Below are positions 8,209 to 17,128 of a DNA stretch of 64,000 bases, piece after piece; position 1 is the stretch's first letter, and each line of letters starts with the position of its first letter. This DNA is from Arthrobacter sp. efr-133-R2A-120 (GTDB taxonomy: Bacteria; Actinomycetota; Actinomycetes; Actinomycetales; Micrococcaceae), in contig NZ_JARVRF010000001.1 in the NCBI RefSeq assembly GCF_030209835.1, positions 62,001-126,000 on the forward strand. Reading direction: 5' to 3'. Position numbers and translations under genes: made by a program. The notes under the pieces were generated by a model that saw nothing but the letters and a program-made list of their open reading frames with translations, did no database searches and had not been told where the DNA came from.

Positions 8209-9941
8209 GGTGCGAAGTGGTTGGTGAAGTGCTTCGAGTGACACCGCCGAACGGGCCGCCATTCAATTTGGACTTCGGGAAGGTGGAGACGGGCGCTTCC
8301 TTTCGTGGGGCACTCTTATCGCGAACGGCGGAGTTAGTCGGTCCTTCAGGTTCCTGGGGATCGGAGGAAACGGTCAGGTTCGCCCTGACTGCACTGCGGT
8401 CATTCTTCCGCGGCCTGGATGTGAAAGCGTCCGGCGACCTCACGGGACTGATTTATCGCAAGAGGCTGCTATCTTGGTCGCCAAGCGTTCGACGGAAACG
8501 GCATATGGCCCTGCGGGCAATCCTCGCGAATGTTGCCGGAGTGAGTCCTGACACGATCAGGGCGATCGAAAGTCTGTCCACCAGCAGGAATCGGACCGGG
8601 CCCGGCATCGCGCTTACGGACGGCCAAGTGGAGTCACTCCGGGAGACCTGTTTCGACACTGTGCGTGACGCACTCGCTCGGGTCAGGAGGGGCTGGGCAG
8701 TGGTTGAGGCCTTACGGCGGGGAGAGATCGACGAGGCGCATCCGGACTTCACCTATGCGCAATTCCTGGATGAAGTTTCGAGCACCGGCGACATAGCGCG
8801 GCGGTTCCCATCGGATCCAACCAAACGGATTGTGCCGATCTCGGTGGCGCGACGCCTTTACCCCACAGGGAACCCCCGGGCACGGACTATGTTCCCGCTG
8901 TGGGCTGACCTCTACCCAACCACCAGCGAAATCGCCGCCGCTTTGCTCGGACTCATCATCACATGCGGCTGGAACCTCAGCGTGGCAACATCCCTCACAA
9001 CCGACGAGATCAGCCGTGTCGACGCACGCGACGGCAGTGAACCTGTCCATCTGCGAGTCCGGCTACACAAACCACGCCGGGGCCCTGAAAGTGACTGGAC
9101 CGAAACCTACTCGGACAACGGACCGAGGTCCAAGGCCCGGCTGCTCCAGACCGTATTGGGCCTGACCGAAGGTGTCAGACAAACGATGAGCGATACCGGC
9201 CGCGAAACGAATGCGCTGCTGGTCAGTCTGGCGAAAGGGTTCATGGGTCTTGGCGAGCCACCTTTCATGGTTCTCGGTGACGCGGGCCCGCGGACAGTGA
9301 TGAACTATCTCTCGAAATGGCGTGACGAGCACCCGGAGTTGGACTTCGCGACCCCGCGTGCGCTCAGGTCGTTCTTCACCACCAGGGTGCACCCACAAGG
9401 GCATTCCCTGTCGACGAACCTCGACTACAACCTGAAAGACCCGACGGTCCGGAAAGCAATCCAGCCTGTTGTCGCCTCCGCCTTAGAGGGCCACTACAAA
9501 GATATTCAGGCCCGGGTCCTAGCAGCAGCCAGCGCAACCCTGGGCGACCTGCCGGAAAGGCATCGGAACGCTTTGGATGAGGTCAATTCAGGGGCACGTG
9601 ACACCGTGGTCGCGGCCTGTCTTGACCACAACCACCACCCTGACACTAACGAACCGTGCCGCGCATCATTCCTGACGTGCTTCACCTGCAAGAACGCCGT
9701 CGTCCTCAAACGCCACCTCCCGCGCATCACGGCCCTCCACGACCACCTTGAACACCTCCGCACCGTCGTTCAACCAGGGGTCTGGAGTGACAGATTCGCC
9801 ATGCATCACAGCCGTGTGGGATCGCTCCTGCAGCCCGACAGGCACTTTTCGGCGGCAGACATCGGGACTGCACGACACTCGATCACGGACCTCGACCGTG
9901 AGCGCGCTGCACGCCTGATGAACAGGATCTGGGACGCATGA
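8205..9941 (+). CDS. Recombinase-like protein 2 of trio 1
   Basis: A 578-residue protein translationally coupled to both neighbours through ATGA overlaps. The C-terminal part (PRALRSFFTTRV, SALEGHYKDIQARVL) has a weak integrase-like pattern, but the usual His-x-x-Arg box is not clear. A cysteine-rich tail (LTCFTCKNAVV) may bind zinc, as seen in second and third proteins of other trios. It probably acts with the flanking recombinases rather than alone. Assignment rests on position and weak motifs. Confidence 0.65.
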   Translation: MRCEVVGEVLRVTPPNGPPFNLDFGKVETGASFRGALLSRTAELVGPSGSWGSEETVRFALTALRSFFRGLDVKASGDLTGLIYRKRLLSWSPSVRRKRHMALRAILANVAGVSPDTIRAIESLSTSRNRTGPGIALTDGQVESLRETCFDTVRDALARVRRGWAVVEALRRGEIDEAHPDFTYAQFLDEVSSTGDIARRFPSDPTKRIVPISVARRLYPTGNPRARTMFPLWADLYPTTSEIAAALLGLIITCGWNLSVATSLTTDEISRVDARDGSEPVHLRVRLHKPRRGPESDWTETYSDNGPRSKARLLQTVLGLTEGVRQTMSDTGRETNALLVSLAKGFMGLGEPPFMVLGDAGPRTVMNYLSKWRDEHPELDFATPRALRSFFTTRVHPQGHSLSTNLDYNLKDPTVRKAIQPVVASALEGHYKDIQARVLAAASATLGDLPERHRNALDEVNSGARDTVVAACLDHNHHPDTNEPCRASFLTCFTCKNAVVLKRHLPRITALHDHLEHLRTVVQPGVWSDRFAMHHSRVGSLLQPDRHFSAADIGTARHSITDLDRERAARLMNRIWDA

Positions 9942-11887
9942 CCGCCCCCGCCGTTCCCGAAACGGTCGTCGACAACCAGACGCCGGTTGTTCCGCTACCC
10001 GACAGTCCGCTGTTCGCGAACCGCCGCCACCGAACCCCGGAGGGAACGGCCACGCCGGTATTCGCAGACAACGTTTGGCCCCTTCGAAACCTCTGCTTCG
10101 CCGAACACCAGGGCTCGCTTAACTTGACCTTCGCCCGCACGAACGCGGAAGGTCCGGACCCGGTCAAGGTCTACTTTTACAACGTCCTGAACACCGAGCC
10201 GCAGCGACGAACGGCCCAAATGAAAACCCGGTTTCCGGCGCCAGGGTCAGTCGCGGCCATGTACTACGCGGTGCAGCGGCTGCAAACCTGGATCGGCAAA
10301 AACAACATCGCGAGCATCGCAGCGCTAACCGAGAATGACTGGAACAACTACGCGGAACACATTGCCTCAACGGAGGCCACCTATGGGTACAAGGTCAGCC
10401 AGCTGCTTTACTTCTCCCGCGTGTGGGCACACAACGTGGACCTGCCCTCTCCATACGCGTTCCGGATGCCGCCCCGGTTCTCGGCGACAAAGCTCACCCG
10501 CTGGCTAGGTCCCGCGCCGTTTCAATACGAGAACCGAACAGAACCATTCCACCCCGACACCATCAGCGCGCTCATCGTTGCCGCACTCGGCGTCATCGAC
10601 GGTTACCTCGACGGCACCCTGGCCATCGGCAGCCGCGGCATTAAGGCCGAAGCGCGACAATGGCTCCGCGATCAAGGAGAACCGTTCCAAAGGGCAGCCA
10701 TCACCGCCGAGCAACTCCACCGATGGAAGCAAGCAACCGCCTGGGTAAGACGCTTCGACAAAGGAGACGTGCGGTCCGCCGCTTTCATCGTCATCGCCTA
10801 TTTCACAGGAATGCGACCACAAGAAGTCCTCCACCTCGAGCGCGACTGCCTGACCCGCACCCCGGCCGGACCAAACGACAGCCGGGCCTACGAATACACA
10901 ATCCGTGGACGGGCCTTCAAAGGACAACGCGACGAACACGGTGATCAAATAAGCGAGGGGGTAGTTCGGATGCAGCCGTGGGTCACCATCGAGCCCGCCG
11001 CCCGGGCCGTCGAAGCTCTCAAACGCCTCGCCCGTCCGGATAGTCCGTACCTGTTCGCAACCCTCTACAAGGACATGTCACCCAACGGAATGCGCGGCCG
11101 GCACGGGGAGGTAGTAACGGGCAAAGACGTGGGAGAGCGCCTCGGAGACTTCGTGAACCTCTGGAATTCCCACGCTGAACGTGACGGGCGGAAAGTCGTG
11201 CCAACCGATGGCGAAAGATCTGTCTTCGGAACCAGCAAGTCCCGCGTGGCAGCAGCCCGGTTCCGGCGCACCCTCGCCTACCACATCGCGAACAGCCCAG
11301 GCGGAGAAATCGCCCTTGGCATTCAATACGGCCACGTCAAAAGCGTCATAACACTTGGCTACGCCGGACGCGCCGAAAGCGGCTTCCCTGACCGAGTGGA
11401 ACTGGACGCCCTGCTCGCACGGTGGGACGACCTCGCAGCCCTCACGGACGAACTCCAATCCGGTTCAAGAGTCAGCGGTCCAGCCGCCGGCCGATTCCGA
11501 GATGCCCTCAACGACTTTGCCAGCCAGTACGCCGGTCAAGTCCAGACCGAAGCCACCCTTCGCCGGCTCCAACGATCCGGACTTGCCCTCGTTCACGACA
11601 ACCCGGACGCCCACAATGTCTGCGCCTACGTCGCCGCAACAGCTCTTTGTCACCCCGACCGGGATACATCCACCGCCCGAACGACGCCCGACCTGACAAA
11701 CTGCCAGCGAGGGTGCCCAAACATAGCCCTCCTCGACAGCCACGCCGAGGACAAGGCACGCCAACGCGACCGACTCATCGCAGAAATCGAGTCGCTGCCA
11801 CTCCCATTAGCGGACCGCAACAAACAAATAGCAGACCAGTTAGATCGTGAAGTACTGCGGCACGAACAGAACGGATTCAGCAAATGA
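9938..11887 (+). CDS. Tyrosine recombinase 3 of trio 1
   Basis: A 649-residue protein coupled by ATGA to the previous gene. The integrase arginine box is FTGMRPQEVLHLERDC. The C-terminal part gives AARFRRTLAYHI and ALGIQYGHVKSVITLGYAG, matching the Arg, His and Tyr boxes, followed by a Cys-containing tail (NCQRGCPNIALL). Long C-terminal tails of this kind are known from TnpB-type recombinases of Tn554-like elements. Confidence 0.75.
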   Translation: MTAPAVPETVVDNQTPVVPLPDSPLFANRRHRTPEGTATPVFADNVWPLRNLCFAEHQGSLNLTFARTNAEGPDPVKVYFYNVLNTEPQRRTAQMKTRFPAPGSVAAMYYAVQRLQTWIGKNNIASIAALTENDWNNYAEHIASTEATYGYKVSQLLYFSRVWAHNVDLPSPYAFRMPPRFSATKLTRWLGPAPFQYENRTEPFHPDTISALIVAALGVIDGYLDGTLAIGSRGIKAEARQWLRDQGEPFQRAAITAEQLHRWKQATAWVRRFDKGDVRSAAFIVIAYFTGMRPQEVLHLERDCLTRTPAGPNDSRAYEYTIRGRAFKGQRDEHGDQISEGVVRMQPWVTIEPAARAVEALKRLARPDSPYLFATLYKDMSPNGMRGRHGEVVTGKDVGERLGDFVNLWNSHAERDGRKVVPTDGERSVFGTSKSRVAAARFRRTLAYHIANSPGGEIALGIQYGHVKSVITLGYAGRAESGFPDRVELDALLARWDDLAALTDELQSGSRVSGPAAGRFRDALNDFASQYAGQVQTEATLRRLQRSGLALVHDNPDAHNVCAYVAATALCHPDRDTSTARTTPDLTNCQRGCPNIALLDSHAEDKARQRDRLIAEIESLPLPLADRNKQIADQLDREVLRHEQNGFSK

Positions 11888-12234
11888 CTCGACGCGGCGA
11901 CGATTCCGAAGAACGCGACAAACTCATCGCGGCGCTAATTCGCATCCTGAAAGGGCAACCGGAAAATAGTTCAGGACGGCTCTCTGTCAAGGCGGTGGCC
12001 GAAGAAGCCCGGCTTGCCCGAACTGCGCTAACCCACAAGCACCTCGACATCAAAGAACTCATCAGTCTCTGCCAGGATGCCAGGGCGGGGGAGCAGGCCA
12101 TCGATCAGAGCAACCGCGTAGCAGCCCTCACGAAAGAGAACGGGGACCTCAAAGTCCTCAACGAGAGACTCGCAGCACAAGCAACTCTCGCAGCCATCGC
12201 TGCCGTCCGACCCAACCACCTCAGAGTGGTGTGA
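11884..12234 (+). CDS. TnpC-like accessory protein of trio 1
   Basis: A 116-residue protein overlapping the third recombinase by ATGA. The N-terminal half has a helix-turn-helix pattern (RLSVKAVAEEARLARTALTHKHLDI); the C-terminal half is a predicted coiled coil (LTKENGDLKVLNERLAAQA). Small proteins with this plan end Tn554-type operons (TnpC, DUF6262-like) and influence orientation and frequency of transposition there. It has counterparts at 38953-39516 and 60580-61137. Confidence 0.65.
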   Translation: MTRRGDDSEERDKLIAALIRILKGQPENSSGRLSVKAVAEEARLARTALTHKHLDIKELISLCQDARAGEQAIDQSNRVAALTKENGDLKVLNERLAAQATLAAIAAVRPNHLRVV

Positions 12235-12242
12235 CCCATAAG

Positions 12243-12273
12243 GGGTGGGACCCAAATACGCCTGAAACCTGCC
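12243..12273. repeat. Subterminal inverted repeat, copy 1
   Basis: The segment around GACCCAA, TACGCCTGAAACCTGCC is repeated in opposite orientation at 15237-15268 with about three differences. It lies right after the recombinase operon, so the pair brackets the cargo of element 1. It runs into a GC hairpin (CCTGCCCCGGGCAGG) that could end the operon. Confidence 0.55.
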
Positions 12274-12346
12274 CCGGGCAGGGGCCTGTGTGGACTTCTG
12301 GCATAGACAAGGCACTGCGGGAACTTTTGTGCTCGCGGAGACATGA

Positions 12347-12952
12347 ATGGGTATGGAGACCATGAGTTCGTCCGTCTCAGACCAGGTGTTGTGGGACCGC
12401 AGCGTGGCAGGAGATACAGACGCCTTCCGCGACCTGTTCGTTCGGCATCGCGACGCGGTCTACAACTACTGTTTCCGACGCACGGCCTCGTGGGACGCCG
12501 CGGAGGACCTCACGTCAGGCGTGTTCTTGGAGGTCTGGCGGGGCCGACGACATCTGGCTCTGGATCGGGAGTCAGCGCTGCCATGGCTGATCGGAACCGC
12601 ATCGAATCTGGTGCGCAGCCGGATGCGGTCCGCTGCGCGACGTTTAGCTATCGAGCGGCGCGCGGCGCCGCTCGACGAGATCCGCGACCCCGCCGACGCC
12701 GTCGCGGAGCACATCGATTCCGAACGGCAGATGGCCGCCGTGCTGGCTGCCATAGGACGCCTGTCCCGAGGTGAGCAAGAAGTCCTGGCCGCGTGCGTGT
12801 TCGCCGAGCTTGACTACAAGGCGGCCGCGGCCGCCCTGCATGTGCCGATAGGCACAGTGCGCTCACGGCTGTCCCGCGCCCGGGCCCGCCTTCAGGAGAT
12901 CAACCGACCGGCAGAAGCCCGAGGGGGAATAGACGATGAATATCTTCGATGA
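12347..12952 (+). CDS. ECF-type RNA polymerase sigma factor
   Basis: Up to 201 residues; ATG 12353 or 12362 are alternative starts. Region 2 is visible as RDLFVRHRDAVYNYCFRRT followed by DAAEDLTSGVFLEVWR, and region 4 as LSRGEQEVLAACVFAELDYKAAAAAL with the recognition helix GTVRSRLSRARARL. It redirects RNA polymerase to a small regulon. The stop overlaps the start of the membrane protein gene that follows, which is the usual place for its partner or anti-sigma factor. It is cargo of element 1. Confidence 0.85.
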   Translation: MGMETMSSSVSDQVLWDRSVAGDTDAFRDLFVRHRDAVYNYCFRRTASWDAAEDLTSGVFLEVWRGRRHLALDRESALPWLIGTASNLVRSRMRSAARRLAIERRAAPLDEIRDPADAVAEHIDSERQMAAVLAAIGRLSRGEQEVLAACVFAELDYKAAAAALHVPIGTVRSRLSRARARLQEINRPAEARGGIDDEYLR

Positions 12953-14210
12953 AGTACCCGCCACGCGGCGCATGCCCGAAGACGCCGAGCGCCGTGCATG
13001 GGCGCGAATCAAAGAAGGCATGCACACAGGCGAGGAGAAAACAGCACACGGGCGGCCCCACGCGAAGTGGCGCTTCACGGCCGTGGCTGCTGCTGCGGCG
13101 GCCGCTGCCATCGCCGCGGCGTTCCTGATCACGCAGCCGTGGGCAGGCGTCGGCGGACCGCCCCTGTCGGCTCCCGCGCCCAGCAGCTCGACCTCCTCCT
13201 CACAGTCTTCTTCGGGCACTGGCTCGTTGCCGCCGGCGAGCCCTCCCGGTCTCCCGGGCGAACCGATCATGCTGATCGGATCGACAACCCCGGTTGGTGT
13301 GGCGTCGCTGTGGCAGGATGTCGTGTTTCCGGTGGTGCCGAGCACGGGGCGCTCGATAGCCCAGGCAGGATCCGTCATCGTTGAGGTGGGGGTGCAGGGC
13401 AGCACCCTGGTGGTGGCCAACAGCTCTGATTCGGGCGCCACATGGACGAGAAACCAGGTGGCCCTGCCGACCCCGGTGCCGTACGTCGACGTGTCTCTGT
13501 CCGGTGACGGCAAGCACTGGATCGTCGGCCCGCCACACGAGGGAGGGGCGACGGTGTCGACCTACACGGCCGCCTATGTCTCGGCGTCCGACGGCGCCCT
13601 CCAGCGGGTCTCCCTGCCCGGCCCGACATCGCACGCCGCCTGGGCTGGATCGACCCTGCTCGTGAGCGGCGGAGCGATGGACACCCACCTCTGGTCAAGC
13701 ACAGACAACGGCCAATCCTTCACAGACATCAGCCCGAGTGTCCAAGGATCGATGCCGCCACCGGGGTATCAGGGCGCTCCGTCGATTTCGCTGCTGCAGC
13801 TGGGCAGCGGGGTGGCAGCCGTCGCACTTGCACCGAACGGAGCAGCCAGCACGGCGACCGTCTACGTGACGGGGAACGGTGCCACGTTCGCCAAGGGCGC
13901 CTCGGCGGACCTGTCGAACATCGCTCCCGGGTCCCTCAACGGCCTCGCCAGCACCTACGGCAGCGACGCCGCCATCGTGACCGGCGCCGGACAGTTGCTC
14001 AAGGTCACAGCCGACGGCCAGTTCCAGCCGCTCGCGATGGCGGGCATCCCCTCCGTGGTGAACTCGCTCGGAATCCAGTTCCGAGACGCCGCCAGAGGCA
14101 TCGCCAGCGCCACCAAGACCACGTGCGCTGCCGGGAAGGCCGGCTGCACCACGCTCACCACCCGGTACACCACCGCCGACGGCGGAGCCCACTGGACCCC
14201 AGCACCATAA
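12936..14210 (+). CDS. Membrane-anchored Asp-box propeller, possible sigma partner
   Basis: A 424-residue protein. A cytoplasmic segment of about 48 residues is followed by one membrane helix (FTAVAAAAAAAAIAAAFLI), a Ser/Pro linker, and a long outer domain with repeated Asp-box motifs (SSDSGATWTRN, SSTDNGQSFTD, TTADGGAHWTP), typical of a sialidase-like beta-propeller. It overlaps the ECF sigma gene by 17 bases, suggesting that it senses an outside signal and controls that sigma factor. No classical zinc anti-sigma motif is seen, so this role is inference. Confidence 0.65.
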   Translation: MNIFDEVPATRRMPEDAERRAWARIKEGMHTGEEKTAHGRPHAKWRFTAVAAAAAAAAIAAAFLITQPWAGVGGPPLSAPAPSSSTSSSQSSSGTGSLPPASPPGLPGEPIMLIGSTTPVGVASLWQDVVFPVVPSTGRSIAQAGSVIVEVGVQGSTLVVANSSDSGATWTRNQVALPTPVPYVDVSLSGDGKHWIVGPPHEGGATVSTYTAAYVSASDGALQRVSLPGPTSHAAWAGSTLLVSGGAMDTHLWSSTDNGQSFTDISPSVQGSMPPPGYQGAPSISLLQLGSGVAAVALAPNGAASTATVYVTGNGATFAKGASADLSNIAPGSLNGLASTYGSDAAIVTGAGQLLKVTADGQFQPLAMAGIPSVVNSLGIQFRDAARGIASATKTTCAAGKAGCTTLTTRYTTADGGAHWTPAP

Positions 14211-14453
14211 ACAGCCCAAGTCCCAAAAGCTGCTGGAGGCCGGGCAGGGTTAGCTCAACACGCACACGCTCCACCCTCGCTATCGGAATCAACTAAACCC
14301 GCCAAACCGCTGTGAAAAAACCGCCATTCCGAACTAAAAGTCACACACGTGAACCGCTAAATAATCTCCGCTTTCACAAGCCCCCAGCGATGCCAACGCA
14401 TACCTGAATTACTGCTACACGTCGGGCCATCGATCAGAGAGGATCATGAAATC

Positions 14454-15038
14454 ATGAAGACCCATTCCATTAGGAAGCAGCTGGTTTACGGTGCGGCTTC
14501 GGCGATGATTGCTGTTGCCGCCGTGACCAGCCTTTCCGGGTGCTCCAGCTCCCCAGGCACCGCAGGTGCCTCAGGCACTCCGGCCCCGACGGTGAGCATG
14601 GATGCGAGCTGGGCGGATGGCTATAACAACCTGGCCGACTTGAAAGCCCACAGCGCGATCGCCGTGCAGGGCAGCTTCACACGCGTAATAGCGCAATCCA
14701 GCATCAAAACCATACCTGTCACCGATTTCGAGTTCACAGTCGAGACGGTGCTCAACGACCCGGGACACCTTGTGAGTTCCGGGGCCAAGCTGACCGTGCG
14801 CCAGACAGGCGGCACCGTGGAAGGCGTTCTCCATCAAACCGCCGACGACCCGCTGTTCAAGATCTCCGAGAACGCTGTCTTGTTCCTGAAACAACCCGAA
14901 CCTGGCCTGTTCTACGTGGCCGGCGGCCCCACCGGCCGTTTTGAGGTTGTTAACGGCAAGGTCACTCCCTTAGCTCCCGACGGCGTCAAGTTCACCGGTT
15001 CGCCGGCTGACTTCGTCGCGGCGGTGAAAGACTCCTAG
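14454..15038 (+). CDS. Lipoprotein
   Basis: A 194-residue protein with a signal peptide and lipobox (VTSLSGC, Cys near residue 30), then a Ser/Gly/Thr-rich linker and a compact domain (FEFTVETVLNDPG, LTVRQTGGTVEG, NAVLFLKQPEPGLFYVAGG). It is likely anchored outside the membrane. It is the last cargo gene of element 1, about 240 bases after the propeller protein. That 240-base gap holds no recognisable gene. Function unknown. Confidence 0.7.
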   Translation: MKTHSIRKQLVYGAASAMIAVAAVTSLSGCSSSPGTAGASGTPAPTVSMDASWADGYNNLADLKAHSAIAVQGSFTRVIAQSSIKTIPVTDFEFTVETVLNDPGHLVSSGAKLTVRQTGGTVEGVLHQTADDPLFKISENAVLFLKQPEPGLFYVAGGPTGRFEVVNGKVTPLAPDGVKFTGSPADFVAAVKDS

Positions 15039-15236
15039 CTTCCCCATGCGAGACCGAAATCAAATACGCTCCACGGTCCTGCCGGTGGCAGGGGCCCTGG
15101 TTCTGTCTTTGCTCATATTGCCGGGCCGGACACGGCTGGTTGCCTGACGGCGGGCCCGGGATACGGTACACGCCGCGTTTTTCCGTGGGTGGCCGAGAAC
15201 TTGGCGCGAAAAACTCTGGGATCCGTTAGGGAGCGT

Positions 15237-15268
15237 GGCAGGTTTCAGGCGTACTTGGGTCCTACCCC
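15237..15268. repeat. Subterminal inverted repeat, copy 2
   Basis: Reverse complement of the segment at 12243-12273 with few differences, 45 bases inside the right end of element 1. The two copies frame the cargo region. Confidence 0.55.
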
Positions 15269-15312
15269 CATAAGCTGAGGCCACACCTAACAGTCTTGAG
15301 ATAGCTACATAA

Positions 15313-15318
15313 GCAGCC
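15313..15318. repeat. Right 6-bp target repeat GCAGCC
   Basis: Direct repeat of 6647-6652 next to the right end (ACATAA) of element 1. Confidence 0.75.
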
Positions 15319-15496
15319 AGGCGTCCGGGTGCGACTCGTCCTCCACGGCAGTGTTGCGCCAGGGCGCATACAGGCCGGCGAACGCGATGGTGGCGCCGTC
15401 CTCCGGCGCGATCTCGTAGCGCTGCTTAGGGTCCGTCCTCTTTGGCCCGGACTTCTTCCACTCCGCGTAGCCGGCGGCCGGATTATCCGTAGTCAT
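15313..15496 (-). pseudogene. SRAP/YedK middle fragment
   Basis: The minus-strand frame gives GYAEWKKSGPKRTDP, IAFAGLYAPWRN and SHPDAWLL, the middle of an SRAP/YedK protein. It ends exactly at the right end of element 1 and continues in frame at 6652. The catalytic N-terminal Met-Cys segment is not found upstream, so the gene was probably already damaged or its 5' part was lost. Confidence 0.75.
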
Positions 15497-15679
15497 TCGG
15501 CGGGAAATGGCATTTGGCCCGGTCGCATCGTTCAGGACGCGTCTTTAAGCAATGCGGGCTCCCAAAATATCTTGCGTAGGGATGGCTAGGCGTGGCTGCC
15601 AGCTGGAGGAATCTGCGGTCGGGTAGGAATCGTCGGCATACCCGGCAGCGCCATGAGCACCGGGCTGGAAACCCGGCGC

Positions 15680-16156
15680 TCAGGAACCGGGGGCGCGCGT
15701 CGCGAGGAATCGTTGCCCATCGCCGTCGATCAATGACTTCATAAGCACATGCTGTCCCTTCTCCGTTGCGAGGCCTTTGACGGACATACCTGCCTCAAGC
15801 AACGGCTGAAGCTGGTTTGTGAGAACTCCTAGCAATGCGCTGCGGCGATCTCCGTCATTCACTACGTGGTCGAGATCTAGCAGGTCCTCAAGATGCCGAC
15901 GCTGAGTTTCCGGTAACAACACTTCAAGCCGGCTTTGAACGTGACACTGGGTCGGCTTTGGGCTTATTACCGGGCCGACACCTAGGAACCAGAGCCCGAC
16001 GTTGACGTAGTAGCTAGGACCATATTGGGACTTCTGCAGGTTCAGGACCGCGATTGCATCTGGTCCCGTGACATACCAAGAGCCGGACTTCTTCGATCCG
16101 CCCAGAGATTTGCCGAACTCGTCAAAGGTCGTCTGGATGATGTTGCGCATGCTCAT
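15680..16156 (-). CDS. DUF4304-like, immunity-type protein
   Basis: Start chosen at the ATG giving MSMRNIIQTTFDEFGKSL; about 158 residues. Features of DUF4304 proteins are the early helix, GSWYVTGPDAIAVLNLQKSQ and SYYVNVGLWF, followed by a helical half. DUF4304 members are often found beside polymorphic toxin genes and are treated as immunity proteins. No toxin is adjacent, so it would be an orphan. Another DUF4304-like gene lies at 49398. Confidence 0.5.
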   Translation of the reverse strand: MSMRNIIQTTFDEFGKSLGGSKKSGSWYVTGPDAIAVLNLQKSQYGPSYYVNVGLWFLGVGPVISPKPTQCHVQSRLEVLLPETQRRHLEDLLDLDHVVNDGDRRSALLGVLTNQLQPLLEAGMSVKGLATEKGQHVLMKSLIDGDGQRFLATRAPGS

Positions 16157-16264
16157 GGGCTGTAGGCTACCGCGCTTCAGTCCACGACCCGCCCGAGGAA
16201 GCTCGCTGAGCCTAGCCAGATACGCCGTGACGTGTCGATTACCCACGCGTTGCGCGGTCCAAGA

Positions 16265-16705
16265 TCAGATTTGAGACGTGTGCCGGTAGGAGACCGCGGC
16301 GAATGTGCCGCCCACCAGGACTCCGGTGACCGCCGCGATTGCCTCAGGACTCATCAACGGAGGAAAGAGGCTGCAGAACGCATAGGCCAATATGCCCGAA
16401 CTCATCAGGGCAGAGATGCCAGTGACGACCGCCCGAGTCTTGCGGGTCGCTGCCTCGGTCACGAGAAACCTGGCGCTGATCACAACGCCGGCAACAATCA
16501 GCCCAAGGATCGCCATGAGTGGGATTTCAAAAACTAGGAGGTTGATCAAACCCCAGAGGAGAACGACAGCATTCAAGTGACCCACGGTGGAACTGGCATG
16601 GAATACCACAGCTCCGACGGCACCCAAGACGGCACCGAGGCAGACCAGCCTGGCCGACACGTTTCCGGTGCGCCACCACCCCGGTCGAGTGCCACTTTTC
16701 GCCAT
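16265..16705 (-). CDS. Four-helix membrane protein, paralogue 1
   Basis: A 146-residue protein (MAKSGTRPGWWRTG...) with about four hydrophobic helices (LVCLGAVLGAVGAVVF, VLLWGLINLLVFEIPLMAIL, a following Val-rich helix, and AAVTGVLVGGTFAAV), ending YRHTS. It is clearly a paralogue of 17129-17566, with shared start and end motifs. The start overlaps the TAA of an upstream fragment, as expected for an immunity gene following a toxin gene; membrane-type immunity is inference. Confidence 0.55.
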   Translation of the reverse strand: MAKSGTRPGWWRTGNVSARLVCLGAVLGAVGAVVFHASSTVGHLNAVVLLWGLINLLVFEIPLMAILGLIVAGVVISARFLVTEAATRKTRAVVTGISALMSSGILAYAFCSLFPPLMSPEAIAAVTGVLVGGTFAAVSYRHTSQI

Positions 16706-16870
16706 TATTCAGCACCGCCTGTCGGAGCCTTGCCGCTTGTCGCATCGGCTGGTTGGGACAGTCTTTCGGCTTCCTCTTTGGCGGCCTGAATCACCACGAG
16801 GAAATCCGCCCGCTGGAGGTACTCCCCGCCGGGATTCCGGATAGTTTGGGAAGCGTCCCCACCGACCAGC
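16706..16870 (-). pseudogene. Fragment of an upstream coding gene
   Basis: The minus-strand frame reads ASQTIRNPGGEYLQRADFLV, then IQAAKEEAERLSQPADA, and ends in TAA overlapping the ATG of the membrane gene at 16705. It is open only from a stop at about 16870. It looks like the tail of a larger lost gene, possibly a toxin. The rest of 16871-17128 contains repeats but no gene. Confidence 0.3.
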
Positions 16871-16943
16871 CTCCCGTCCTACCGCAGATTAATTCCGGAG
16901 TCGACGCGGCCCGAAAGGCTCATCGGGCCACGTCGTCTCCAAC

Positions 16944-16976
16944 TTACCGCAGATAAAGGGCTGCTATCTGCGGTAA
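16944..16976. repeat. Perfect 11-bp inverted repeat
   Basis: TTACCGCAGAT (16944-16954) and ATCTGCGGTAA (16966-16976) form a hairpin with an 11-base spacer, four bases inside the Tn3-type end at 16980. It could be a binding site of the element or a terminator. Confidence 0.5.
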
Positions 16977-16979
16977 CTC

Positions 16980-17017
16980 CTTAGCGCCGGATCTCGGGCG
17001 TCTGCCCCTCAACCCCC
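16980..17017 (+). repeat. Tn3-type terminal repeat, copy 1
   Basis: A 38-base sequence that, read on the minus strand, starts GGGGG and ends GCGCTAAG, the format of Tn3-family ends (GGGG...TAAG). It is nearly identical to 18384-18421 and in the same orientation. No transposase is in the window. Confidence 0.55.
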
Positions 17018-17128
17018 TTTAAGCCCACTTGTGGGTACCGGCCTCGTCTGGTGCCCCTCGTCGCGACTCGCTGAAGGAGGATGCGCACTTCGGTCGGCCT
17101 TCGGTAGCGGCTTGTTCGGGCGTATTTG

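Larger units (their letters stand above)
6653..15312. mobile_element. Recombinase-trio element 1 (8660 bp)
   Basis: Ends read TTATGT at 6653-6658 and ACATAA at 15307-15312, a 6-base inverted match, and the element is flanked by direct repeats GCAGCC. It interrupts an SRAP gene whose two parts join in frame. It holds three overlapping tyrosine recombinases and a small accessory gene (6700-12234) near one end, then cargo: ECF sigma factor, membrane-anchored propeller protein and lipoprotein. The layout resembles Tn554-type and recombinase-in-trio elements. Boundaries come directly from reconstruction of the target. Confidence 0.8.
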
